Assembly (NCBI GenBank): GCA_036583965.1 | Contig: JAZBQD010000028.1 | Location: forward strand, 620,001-684,000 | Origin: Prunella strophiata | Taxonomy: Eukaryota > Chordata > Aves > Passeriformes > Prunellidae | DNA length: 64,000 nt | Direction of reading: 5' to 3' | Shown: positions 11,471 to 22,643 of the stretch, piece by piece | How positions within the stretch are numbered: the first letter of the stretch is position 1 | Layout of the letters: each line of letters begins with the position of its first letter | Notes under the pieces: generated by a model | Databases searched by the model: none | What the model was told of the DNA's origin: nothing | What the model saw: the letters and a program-made list of their open reading frames with translations, nothing else | Translations under genes and position numbers: made by a program

Positions 11471-13326
11471 CCCTCACTCCTTCCAGAACACCTCAAATGC
11501 CTGGCACAGCAAGGAAGTTCCAGAGCAGTAGCTCAGTAATAAAGGTGGACATATTTTATGGAAATGTTACATCCTTCCATTGTGCCAAGAGCAAGAAAAC
11601 TGCTGATTCTGATAATTCTTTTCCTTTTGTGCCTTGTGGCACCTGCCAAAGAACAGGTGAGCTCTGAGTGAGCTCTGGGTGATCTCCCCAAGCTTCTTGG
11701 CTTTCACAGCTCCTTGACTCTTCCTCCAGGCTGCTTCTCATGGGAGATTTTCAGACTCAAAGCCTCTACTGGCTCACTCTTTCCCTCAGAGTTTTCCAAA
11801 CTGGTTTTCCATCTGCTCCTACATATTTTTCTGAACATTCCCATTCATACTAAATATTGCCAGACACAAGGCAGTATTTTAAATGAAACAGCATGTGCAA
11901 ATGCATGCACATATATTTTTAGCAGACTGCTTCTGTTTTTCCATGTAAATAACCAAGCAAAACAAAATTCAAGAAGAAAATTTAAATGGCTGTTGATTGA
12001 TTAAATAGAAACAGAATGTGATAAAAGAAAAAGCTATTAGTGCTCTGGGAATGATCTTGAGAAATTAAAGAAAAGGTCTGAAATACACAGGTGCAAGTCA
12101 GTAAGGATAAATGCAAAGCACTGCAGTGAGGAGTAATTCCCTCCAAAACCAACAAAAAACCCCAACAACAAGAAAGATACAAGAATAATCCCCACAAGAC
12201 ACAATGGAGGAAAAATGCAAGAAGCACCAATTTTACAGATAAGGATACCAGAGTTTGGTAGATCACAAATTGAAAACAGCATTATCAGATCAATGCTCCA
12301 TACCAAACTAACATAAAGTGCCATTAAGATCCAGAAGTCATTCCTGTGTCCAGCCTGGCAGTGGCTCTGTTGGAATGGATCATCACTGCTCTAAAGATTC
12401 ACATTCACCACAGACTGCCTGTAGGAGAACAAGAACAATGACCCAAGACCCAACATGGTGTCACACAATCATAATTCTATTGCAATTCCTGAGGAAAGGA
12501 CTGAAATAGGGTTGTGTGTTCTTTAAAAACTCACATTTCTGTGGTTCTGAGTCTAAATCTGTACGTATACAATATGAAGGGGAAGGGAAGGAGTTAATAA
12601 ATTGTTTATCCTCTGTGGGCAAAAGAAAAAGTAATGGGTTCATGCATTCAGCAGGAAAGATTTGGGCAAGGCACTAGGAAAACTCCTGTGCTGAGGACAG
12701 TGGAGAGCTGTGATGCATTGCTTTAGTACTGAAGGCTTTTGGAGAACACATTACGGGAACATTTATCAGGAAAAGCTTGGTAGAAGTTATCTTGCCTTGT
12801 GAAAAAGTATAAACTAGATGGTGTCTTGGGGTTTTTTCAAGACAAACCTTCCCCATAATTTAATACGATGTTTTCCAAAGCTGTCTTTTTGTCTGCAAAT
12901 TTCACCATTTACTCTGCCCTGAGTTAGTCAGATTAATTTGTATTTTCTTCTTCACTTAAATCTTCTCTCAAAGCCCTGTGCCATGGTCACCCATTTTTAT
13001 GGCAGACCAGAAAGCTGTCTGGACACTGTAAATATTTCCCCTTCTCCAAGACAGAGCCCAGAACCTTCCCAGGAGTCCCAGCCTTGCCGCGCAAGGGGAA
13101 GAAGTTGTGACTGGAAATCCAATCAGATGGAAACCTTCCACTGAGACTGAATGCTGCACTTATTTCCTTGGAGTGTTAGCACAGCCATAATTCACAGCTG
13201 TGTTCATGGAGCTGTGGAAAGCTGCTTGACTGCTTGCAGGGTTTCATTACAGAACTGCAACCAGAGAAAATTAATCAAATGTTTCAGAAGCCCAGAATGG
13301 TTTAATAATAAGATTCTCTAATTAAA

Positions 13327-13359
13327 GGGGGCGGGGGGGGGGGGGGGGGGGGAGGGGGG
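13327..13359 (+). repeat. Poly-G tract with G20 core
   Basis: G-only sequence with one C and one A interruption; the longest pure run is 20 G at 13333-13352. The sequence is compatible with G-quadruplex formation. Exact length is uncertain because such runs are error-prone in sequencing. Confidence 0.9.
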
Positions 13360-16300
13360 CAGGTTGGGGAATGGAGAAAGGGACAGATTATTTTAGGTAG
13401 GAATTAACCAAAATGATGACCTGATAGGTAACCACTTCAACCACCAGAACCTATGTGTTTTATTAGCAAAATGTATTAGAAATAGGCTTGAGCTAGAAAC
13501 TGGAACACAAATATCCAATTTGAGAGAAGCTGGCATATAAAACTGAGCCTGGATTTTCATTTTACAGTTGAAGCCTCTCTGTATTACATCAACCTATGGG
13601 CAAAACATATGAACTTTGCCAGTTTCCCTACTTACAGCCCAAACAAACAAACAAATAATCGATATATTTAAACCCACAATTTTCTAGCTACTCTATTTCT
13701 TCCACATTATTTGTTTTCCTCCAAATTTCCTGGGCAACTTCCACTGGGACAGTTTTCAGGCCTTACATTTTGATTTGTACTTTTCCCAGACCCTCTCTAA
13801 CAAGCCAGGCACCCAAAATGCCAATTTGGCCATTCATTTATTGAGCGAACTGGAGGAACCTCAGCTCTCTGCTCACCTTCCTAATGTACCCAGTGAAAGA
13901 GCTGGCTCTGAATACAGAATCTCCTGAAACTTCCAGGTTTCACTGCCATACAAATAACCCTCGACAGCCCAAATCCACCAATCATGCACTCCTGCAGGAG
14001 GAAGTTGGAGTCATAAATCCTCTCCACTTCTGCTCAGAAAGTTTGACTGGACTCTGTCTCATACATCACATGCTGTCTGCTGAATTCAAGTGCACTTTCC
14101 AAGTGGACATTTTTAAGTAGGCCAAGGAGCTCTTGGATAACATGATAAAGCTGAATTAATCAACTGCACAGTAACATTCAGTAACATTCAGAGAGCATGA
14201 GGTGTGTTGGTGTTGGGTGGTCTTGACCCCAAGCATGAGGTCTTGGGGTGTTCTAAACATTAATATAAGGAAGCATATTTAGAACAAATAAAGGTATAAA
14301 TGATATCCCAATTTCCAAGCCTGGGTTTTGTTCTAATCCAGAGAATTAGCATGGTAACAGTGCATGAATTTTGGAATTAGTAGACAGAGGGAAAATGATG
14401 AATACCCTGTTATAAAGTGCATTTGATCCACATGTCTAACTTCCACTAAGAGGAGTTGGGGATATGCAGAATTATCCAGTGAGTGCAAAGTGAGGTCGTG
14501 AGGTCGTGGTGTTGGGACACAAGGGGATACAGATTCACAAGGTCCTTCAGAATAATCCAGCAGTGCCAGGAGTTAGATTGGGCACATTATTGGACTGTAG
14601 GATTTGTGCTTTACAGGCTGCACTGTGACACTAGGGCACTCAGTTGTGCCTTTGTCCTTGAGGCCAACTGCTGCATTTTCAGACACCTGCACTTCTCTGC
14701 CCAGGGAGTTCTCTCACAATAATCCAGGTGACCTCCTAAACTTCAGTTTTCAGTGCAAAGAACACCTTGGCCAATCTGTGAAAGGAGGGTGTGGCTTCCC
14801 CACATCCAAGTGCCTGGCAGAGATTCCCTCAGAATCTGAAACATCCCTGGAACCTCGGACAAGCCTCGCTATGCTGGGGATGGCAGGGACTTCCTTCCTG
14901 GCAGGACACACAAGCTGTGCTTGTATGGTTCTTCATCTCTGACAGCTTTTTGGGGTCAAGCTGGCACTTTAGAAACAAAAATAAAACCTATTCATCTCCT
15001 ACCTGAGTTTTTCAATGTTCTTTTAAAAAAAAAAAATTCAGTGGGACTTATTTCAATTTAATTTCATTATTTGCATCAAAAAGTCCAAAGCTGCACAAGT
15101 TCTCAGCAACACAACAGTATTTCATTATATTCATAACTGTGTATTTTCCAATAACTGATTGTGATTGGCTATTTTTGGCTTTTTTCTAAAAAAAAAAAAA
15201 TTAGTTAATTAAACAAACAAACATAATGTTTACATAATTCTCAGATTCTAGAAGGAAAAAGCATTCAGACTGAGCAGAGGGAAATTCAAATAATGAAAAG
15301 GGTTCACAACACACAGAACTAACATAAGTTCTGGGAGATTGGATTAACTGATTCTCTCTTAAATAGAGACATCAAATCTACCTCTTGGCATTTCTGCTAA
15401 AAACATCTAATTCTACTCTCATAAAATAACTGATCAGATTTAAAAGGGTTAGGCACAAATTCTAATGATACTGTGCAAATCAAGTACTTTATTTATTTTA
15501 AATATTCATAATAAATTCAAACAGTTTAAATAACAGCTTGACCCCAGATCCTCGGCTCTCTATTAGTCATCATTAAAAATCAGAATATCACACATTAACC
15601 ATTCCCTTAGAGAAAAAGAAACCCATCAGGAATTGTGACAACACAGACTTTGATAATAAATGATGCATATTCCTCATTCTGTCATCATTATATTTCTCAT
15701 TCGGTTGTCATTTTCCATTGAACCTGAGTGATGAAAATACACTGAAATGATAGTTAGATGTAATTGGTGCAATTTAACTGTATCAGAATTCTAACTCTGA
15801 ACTACTTTTAGAAATTACTTGGGCTCATACAAACCCTTGTCTGTTCTCAGGAGCCAAACTGTCTGGGGCTGGTAAGGAACCTCCTGCCCAAAGTCAGGAG
15901 AGATATTCTGACCCATTTCAGAGACATTAACACCCATCAAATTATTTGTAACAACATTAGCACACATCTTCCCTCTCACAGGCCAAAGGTCTCACTTGTC
16001 TTTCCACTTTCAGGTGCAAAAGCCTCCCTTGCTCCGTAGTGAAAGTGCCCAGAGAATTCCTTGGCAATCAAGGAAGGGAAAGGCACAGAAGATGCCTTAA
16101 AAATCTGTGACAACCATTCTTTCTCTGCTCTACAGGCCACATTTTTAAGCCCCCACTTAATCAAAACCACCTCCACTTCTTTCACACTAAAAAAAACTCC
16201 TGCCACATGACTGACCAATCCATCTCAAATCCCAGAATAAAATGGTCATTATCATCCCTAAATCTAATATTAAAAAGTCCTAATAACAGCACAAAATCAG

Positions 16301-16651
16301 TTGGGTAGTTATAAATAATGAGGAATTGTAACTTTTTTATCCTCTAAGATTTCATAAGTAAAGACAGAAGCCAAACTCACAGTCAATGCCAATGAAAAGC
16401 AAAGAGACAGCAGATTTTACTGTCAATCAGCTTTTCTTAATGCATTCTCTCTACTTTAATGATGACACAGATAAATCTCAAGTGCTCCTCTTTGTAGGCA
16501 GTGTGTTCGTGCAAGGTGTAAGGAACTGAATAAATTAAAACTTTTACCTCAAAGCACACCCCAAGCTCAGTTTGATGCTTTAGCCTAGAACGGCAAACCC
16601 AATAAATGGGAAAAATCAGGTACCAGAAAGGCATATTGAGTTTCTCAAAAA
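13360..16651. other. Unique non-coding sequence
   Basis: AT-rich, CpG-poor sequence with short A runs near 15026-15037 and 15188-15200. A direct repeat of CAGTAACATT occurs near 14170. No gene or transposon recognised. Confidence 0.45.

Positions 16652-16681
<30 letters not shown>
16652..16681 (+). repeat. Poly-G tract, 30 G
   Basis: Thirty consecutive G. A minus-strand frame that spans it reads as polyproline and is an artefact. The run has strong quadruplex potential and its assembled length is unreliable. Confidence 0.92.
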
Positions 16682-16682
<1 letters not shown>

Positions 16683-17507
16683 ACCAGTCACTGCATCCAT
16701 ATTTTAAGAGTCTATTACATAATCTGCACCAAAAACCTTTATAAAAGCTCAGCTGGTCAAACATGCTTCTGTTTATTGTACTTTTTATCAAAAGAATAAG
16801 TCTTCAAAGAAAAAGTTTTGCTGCACTCAGTTTAAGTCTACCCTATTCAACAGTGCAGTCAACTGGAAATTCTTCATCAAAAAGTATTAATATCAATTTT
16901 TCCCTGACTGGGGTTAGAAAAAAAATGAAGCTTACTATTAAAATAATCTATTTTATTTTTGGTTTCCATAAAATTAGATACTATTTAAGAGCTCATTCCA
17001 ATCAAGCACAGATGAGTTTTCTTAATTGTCAATTTTCTTTCTTGCAACCCCATCCTATCCAACTCCAAATTAAGTTGCTCCTGCAGCTTCCCATGCCATA
17101 ATTGCTGAGTTGCTCAGGCTGATTTACCTATTCTCAGAGTACTAATAGAGAATAAGGAAGTGCTGTAAGGCTTATCCTGTGATTAATCACTGCAGGTGGT
17201 TTCAGTGGCCTTAATCTCGCATTGTGGAGGTCATTAACAGCCACTAACTGCTCTAAGCAGCCTCACTCAGGATCCCATCTATGTGCCAGGAGCAGCACAT
17301 AAACTCCACCCTTGGCTTTCGGTCTCAGTTTAAAGCCATTTGTAGATTCTTGTTTCTTCTTCTTTTATTTTAGTGTCTTAATCTGACATCGATTTGTTGC
17401 TTTGCTATGTTTGGTGTCACCCCTGTGCTGTCCCTGCTTGGCTCCAGCACTGTCGGACTGTGTCCTGCAGGTATCTCTGGCTCTCCTTGGCTCTCTGCTG
17501 GGCTTCC
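16682..17507. other. Unique non-coding sequence
   Basis: AT-rich sequence becoming richer in CT and CTG words from about 17350 toward the 46-bp units. No gene recognised. Confidence 0.45.
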
Positions 17508-17552
17508 CTTCTGGAATAACTGTGTTCCTATTGTTCCACACTGCTTGAGTTC
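17508..17552. repeat. 46-bp-type tandem unit, left of nested LTRs
   Basis: This 45-bp stretch closely resembles 18720-18765 on the other side of the LTR complex: both contain GGAATAACTGTGTTCCTA and end with a CACTGCT word. It appears to be one unit of a short tandem repeat that was separated from its relatives by the LTR insertion. Confidence 0.75.
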
Positions 17553-18473
17553 TGTGAGAAATGACTCGCATTTTTAAAATTTTAAAAGAAATGGTTTATT
17601 AAACCTTGACAAAAATTACAACAAAGAACTGAATAAGGAAGAATCGCAGTGCTGAGAGCCCCCCCCCGGGACTACCAGCCTGGTGGCTCCTCTAGAAAAT
17701 GGATGCTCTGCCTTTTATATCTTTAGCTCCTCTAAAAGTTTTGTTAGTCAACTGTTTTTCTGCTATCCATTGGTAGAGATTACTTTTTACATCTTGATTG
17801 GAGGTCAGTGGTTGTTTTGCTGGGCCTCCCGGTAACAAGCCAGCCTCCTCTAAATGTCTTGACTACTAAGGCTATTACAAGGGGGGGAGGGAAAGAGGAC
17901 TATGGAATGACATATTATGATAACATTACTATACATCTATAGAATATCTCTTAATTGTGTTATAGATGAAATGTATAATTCATGTTTTTATATAAATTAG
18001 ACTGCAATATACCTGTACGTAACTTGTATTTTCCAATCATGATTTTGTAAGTAGTGAACATGTTGGCCTGATGTAAAAGAGATTTTCTTTAAAAAGGGGT
18101 CAGAGGCACTGGTAGAACCGGAATGGTAGCTGCACTGAAGCAGCAGGACTTACTTGCAATCAAACAGGACTAGCGAGGAGGAGTGTTGTCAGGGTGGAGA
18201 CCAAAATTTGCAACTGAAGGACCTAGCTCCAGCAGAAACGAACACCTTCCCGACTATTGTCCAGAGTGGCCAGAGTGATGAACAGCCATCTAGATCAGCT
18301 GGGAAGCCATCCAACACACCTGCAACTCAAGAAAAAGAACTTCTAGCAGCCTCATCAGCATTCATGGTTCAGTGGAGACGACTTTTGTCCAGCACCACGA
18401 AAAGAAAAGAAAGAGACATGAATACAGGGAGCTCCAAAAGGAACAGAACCTTTGCCTCGGGCTAAAAAAACTG

Positions 18474-18480
18474 TATAAAA
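18474..18480 (+). promoter_or_regulatory. TATA box of the nested LTR
   Basis: TATAAAA in CTGTATAAAACC, lying in the expected place between U3 and the AATAAA signal of the 721-bp LTR. Activity is not known. Confidence 0.65.
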
Positions 18481-18623
18481 CCTGGCCAGACTGAGCAGTA
18501 GTGGTGAACAGAGGGGACATGAAGCGGTAGAGTTCAGGTCGTGGAGGTTCACCCGGTGCCGATCACCAGGCTCAGCATTGCTCGGCATTAACTGTAGCTA
18601 TCAAATTTTAAATTTTGTTTATT

Positions 18624-18629
18624 AATAAA
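18624..18629 (+). promoter_or_regulatory. Polyadenylation signal of the nested LTR
   Basis: AATAAA, 49 bases before the LTR's right end, with AT-rich sequence following. The position fits the R-U5 part of a retroviral LTR. Confidence 0.65.
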
Positions 18630-18719
18630 ATTATCTCAATTATTACTGGATTGGCTTAATCGGATTGCATTTATAACAATTGTGAGAGCCAACTATTACA
18701 TTACTTATCTCTAACTTCC

Positions 18720-18811
18720 CTTTGGGAATAACTGTGTTCCTACTGTTCTACACTGCTGGACTTACCTTTGGAAATTACTGTTCTTAATGTTCTCCTACAC
18801 TGCTGGCTCCA
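18720..18811. repeat. Two tandem 46-bp-type units, right of nested LTRs
   Basis: Two adjacent units, starting CTTTGG at 18720 and 18766 (period 46), each ending with a CTACACTGCTGG word. They match the unit at 17508-17552. The left unit is nearer in sequence to that copy than to its direct neighbour. Confidence 0.7.
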
Positions 18812-21800
18812 CACAGACATCCAGGTACTCCTGCACACCCGAATCTTACAATCTTTTGTGTCCTTTTCTGCTTCCTGGCTCACTCCAGTTTCATTGCAGA
18901 AGCTCCCCAGCCTTCAATAGGCTCAGAAGTCAGCCCTGAGTTCCTAAATAACTCCCCCAGAACAGCGTTGCCTCTGGTGTGTCCTGCCTGTATTCCCACT
19001 CCACAGCATTTTGGGCATCCAGCTTCCCCAGGAGTGCAGTGCAGCCTGCGTGCTCACCTCAGGGCTGTGGGCAGTGGTGTATTGCAAATCCTAACTGGTT
19101 CTGCAGTCCCTAAATTACCATTCAGTCGTGCTTACACTGCGAGCGACACTGGAGAAGAATTAAGTCCTCTCCCGTGAGTGACAGGTTGTACTGCTCACTG
19201 AGCTATGCTTCTGCTTCGCTTCCTTGGCAGAGAGTAAGTTTTGCCTTTCATTTCACCACTCAGTCTGAAAAAAAGAGCTAAAATCAGGATAAGGGAATCA
19301 TAATTCTACTTTAGCAGATCACAGGGTTTTCTGAAATTCCAGTGGCCAATTTTTCTTTGCACTGCAGAAGAGCAGGAGGCTCTGGGGACTGGAAATGGGG
19401 TCTTTTAGCACTGGGTCACTGCTGTGAATCCAGCTCAGGTCAATGAGAATGGCAGCTCAGCTGCCTGTGTTAATTTTGCTGATTGTCTCAGTTCAGCTCT
19501 GTAGAGCATCGATAGCTACAAACAGCCCATCACCACAACTGCCATTATTCAAATAAGTTAATCTATAAATTAAATACCAAACAAAAGGTGCAACAAACCT
19601 TACTAATAAGCTGCTTCTAAGATCTAAGCCTATGAGTGGAGTTCCTGTAGTCAGAAAAAATATAGATTTGCCCTTTTCCCAGTGAATCTACAGCAGATAA
19701 GTGACCACAATTCCATCACTTTGGCATGAATATATTTTTGATTAAATCAAAGTTTTATCTTATATAAATAAATAGGAATTTATTGTCTAAAGTTATCTTT
19801 CAATAGGGAAGGATTTTTCTGCTACCTTTACATTTATTAAAGGCTGTACTGTTAAATATATAAGATCTCTCAAAATTTCTTTGGTCTCAGTGAAACTGTA
19901 GGGAAATAAGTGCACAGCCAGAGAAATTGTGCTATTTAAGGACACCATAAGCAGGAAAAAATTAACAGGTAGACATAACCTCTGTATACTCAAGAGCCAG
20001 TTTCAGACTGTCTAGCACTACAAACATTTAACCTCCTCCATCATAATCATAACAGCTCTTCCACAACGTCTTGACAGCACAAACTAAACTGCATGAGTGC
20101 TTTAGCTACATTTTTTTCTGAATTGTTTGTCTATCTTTTGAATAGAGCCTGAGCTCTGAATACACTTAATTTGTATCCTGTTTGGGATACACAGAAAAAC
20201 CTTGGTCATGTTCAGTTTTCAGTTACAAAAGCAGCTCCCTTTGCCTTGGGAAACGAGGTGAGTGGCAGAGCAGAGAGAGTGCCAGCACTGCCCTCCTGCC
20301 TTGCACAGACACGGGGCACACAGGGCAGGGAGGAGGGCTGGGTGTTTCAGACCTGCAGTAAAAAGCCAAAGTGCAGGTGCCAGAGTGAGCAGGATGCATT
20401 ATCCCAACTCCAGGTCCCCAGGCACCATGCTGAACCATGGGAAGGCAGCATTAGCTGCCCCGAGGGGATGGGGAGCTCTGCACTTCTGCTGCAGTGATCC
20501 CGTCTGGCCTAATTAAAGGATCTGCATTGCCAGACTTCTGGGGAAAGGCTCATTGTACTCTCCCAGCTGGAGGAGGAGAACACAGCTGAGGCCTGCTGGA
20601 GGGGAGCAATATGGAAGTCTCCCAGGGAACTGGGATGTGTCTGATGGTTTTAAAAATGCAGGAGCAGAAGGTGAAAATAGAATCTAAGTATCATCCCCAG
20701 TTTTACAAAAAGCAGTGACCCACTTTTTGCTTCAGATAGATGTATCATCTGTGGGTCTAGGGCCTCCTCAGAGCATGAGGCCAATGAAGAACCAAAAAGG
20801 ATAAAAGAACCTGCAGGATAAAAGGTACTGAAACAGAACAGGAAGCAGAGTGCAAATGAAGCTGTAGGCCACTAATAACCTGTGTCCAGTAAGATAATGA
20901 GTAGCTGAGAAGAGCAGCAAAATGAGCAAATGATAGACTAATTATGACTGAATATGAAGAACTGTCAGCATCAAGCACTCAGATACTGTATATCAGTCTA
21001 CTGATTGTGAAGCCTTTTCATCTGCTTTCTTCTTTTGCTGAGCTCTTGGAGTAATTTTGTACTTTTGCTCTAACTCATAGCAAAACCTGCTTTGCCCTCA
21101 TGAGGCTTGACTGCCACTCTGAAATAGTGTCCTGTGGTCCCCAAAGGGGGTGTTCAGGGGGGGATGTTTATCCTGGCAGAGTGGTGCACAGCATTTCTCC
21201 TCACTGCTTCCCCAAAGGTGTTGAGTGCTAGGAAGTCTACAGATTTTTCTTTATACAGATAGAGAGGCTTTGTGTTTGCTTTTTAATATGACCCAATATA
21301 GTTAGAGAATTGATATATTTAGATCATGCAGATTTTCAAGTGGCAGCTCCACCTGTTTAGTGGTAACAACAATCAAACACTTCTGTCATGAATTCAGGCA
21401 AGAAAAAAATATTCCTTGTCTTTCGCATTAATGTCTTGTTCTTTTCAGTTAACTGTGTCAATTGGATATTTTTAGAAAATGTTTTGCAAAATACCAAGAA
21501 TAGCACAGTCCCTTTAGACTGAAATGAACTACATCTGCCTGTAAAGTGTTGTAGAAGGTGGACTCTTTCCTGCTGTGTATGCACACAATAAGTAAGGTTA
21601 AAATGTTCTATTTGAGAGATTTGAACTGGAAGAATGATAATTTGCTGGGCACTGCAACAGAGAGAGTTATTTAACTAATTCTAGTGAATCACATTCAGCT
21701 TAAAGATACTGAGTTTAAAACTGGAAGCATGAAGCTCTAATAAACTGATTTAATCCATCAGTATCATAGCACAGTTATGTGAATAATGCAAAATCACACA

Positions 21801-22329
21801 GCACACTGACCAAGATCTTTGTGTCTTTCAGGATTTGTATTACCTCACATTCTTTTACTCATTGAGATGTAGCTCTCAGAAAGAGATTTATGTTAAAACA
21901 GATGATCATAGCTCTGGTTCAATCTGTAATTTACATGTGAACTGTAGTTTTCTGTGAATTGAAAATGAACATGTTAAAATGATGTTATATTTCGTAGTAC
22001 CTTTTCTTGTGCCTAATATCAGCCTGAAACACCAGTTCCTTCAAGAGGTCACCCAGTTTCATCAGCTGTCAAAAATGTGAAGGTGAACCCCTTAGTACAT
22101 CTGCAGATTGGACACATTTAATGATATTTCTTTTAAACTGTGTTTTTCAGTAAAGCTCTAAATCTGATCACATACCTAAATCTGCAGTGTAATCTGGATA
22201 ATAGGCACATGCAACCCCAGGCATCCGATTCGAGTTCAGTTAAAAGGAATCTGCTTGCATGAACCTCAGGTGATGAATACCTACTATGGTTCTTCAAAGA
22301 AAAAGCCTCAGAATAAGAAATTGCATATG
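18812..22329. other. Unique non-coding sequence
   Basis: No gene or transposon recognised over about 3.5 kb. A somewhat GC-richer patch at 20240-20510 has overlapping short frames on both strands with no domain. Confidence 0.45.
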
Positions 22330-22335
22330 TATATG

Positions 22336-22637
22336 TGTCGCCCTGATTTTTTAAGTTTCTCTAAAGCCTTCTGATGTTTACATTCTTGTGCAGAACTTTC
22401 TCACACACTTTTTGTAAATAACTTATTGTTTTGCATTCCTCTATGGGGGAAGAGCAACTTGATGGACTGTTGGGTTGTCCAGTGGCATTGAGGAGGTGGC
22501 ACTGTCACCCTCCAATGACACTGGGATTTCAGAAAACTATAAATGGAGTCAGAATTCAATAAACTTCCTCTTTTTGCTCTCTCACACCTTGCAAAGAGCT
22601 GCTGTCCGTGTCGTGTTGTTTGTGCTCTACAGCGACA
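22336..22637 (+). mobile_element. Solo LTR, 302-bp family, copy 1
   Basis: The element begins TGTCGC and ends GCGACA, a perfect 6-bp inverted terminal repeat. It is flanked by the 6-bp direct repeat TATATG (22330-22335 and 22638-22643), the target-site duplication size typical of ERVK-like (betaretrovirus-like) elements. A TATAAA box lies at 22538-22543 and an AATAAA signal at 22558-22563, giving a very compact promoter and polyadenylation layout. Copy 2 at 44030-44331 is the same length with no indels and 14 base differences (about 4.6%). Open frames that cross it are not genes. Confidence 0.95.
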
Positions 22638-22643
22638 TATATG

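Larger units (their letters stand above)
8477..13326. other. Unique non-coding sequence with minor simple repeats
   Basis: No gene or transposon recognised across about 4.8 kb. Small features are a TG/TA block near 9377-9412 and a GA run at 11445-11470. The longest open frame (9012-9437, plus strand, 141 codons) runs into the TG/TA block and shows no recognisable domain. Confidence 0.45.
17958..18678 (+). mobile_element. Young 721-bp solo LTR nested in the outer LTR
   Basis: The element begins TGTTATA and ends TATAACA, a perfect 7-bp inverted terminal repeat. It is flanked by the 4-bp direct repeat ATTG (17954-17957 and 18679-18682), taken as the target-site duplication. It carries a TATA box (TATAAAA, 18474-18480) and an AATAAA signal (18624-18629), 150 bp apart, giving a U3-R-U5 order on the plus strand. 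Many CpG sites survive, unlike in the surrounding DNA, which suggests a recent insertion. A 4-bp duplication is more usual for gammaretrovirus-like (ERV1) elements than for the 6 bp of ERVK-type elements, but family assignment needs a library search. A 103-codon open frame lies within U3 at 18154-18465; I know no function for it. Confidence 0.9.
17553..18700 (-). mobile_element. LTR of an endogenous retrovirus, minus strand, interrupted by a second LTR
   Basis: Read on the minus strand, the element begins TGTAATAGTTGG at 18700 and ends CTCACA at 17553, the TG...CA form of a retroviral LTR. A TATA-like TATAAAAGG lies at 17711-17719 and an AATAAA signal at 17595-17600, both on the minus strand and about 115 bp apart, as expected for U3-R. 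The element is split: 17958-18678 is a separate plus-strand LTR, flanked by ATTG on both sides. Removing that insert and one ATTG leaves a solo LTR of about 423 bp. No target-site duplication was found for this outer element; its flanks are related 46-bp units. The family is not assigned. Confidence 0.82.
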
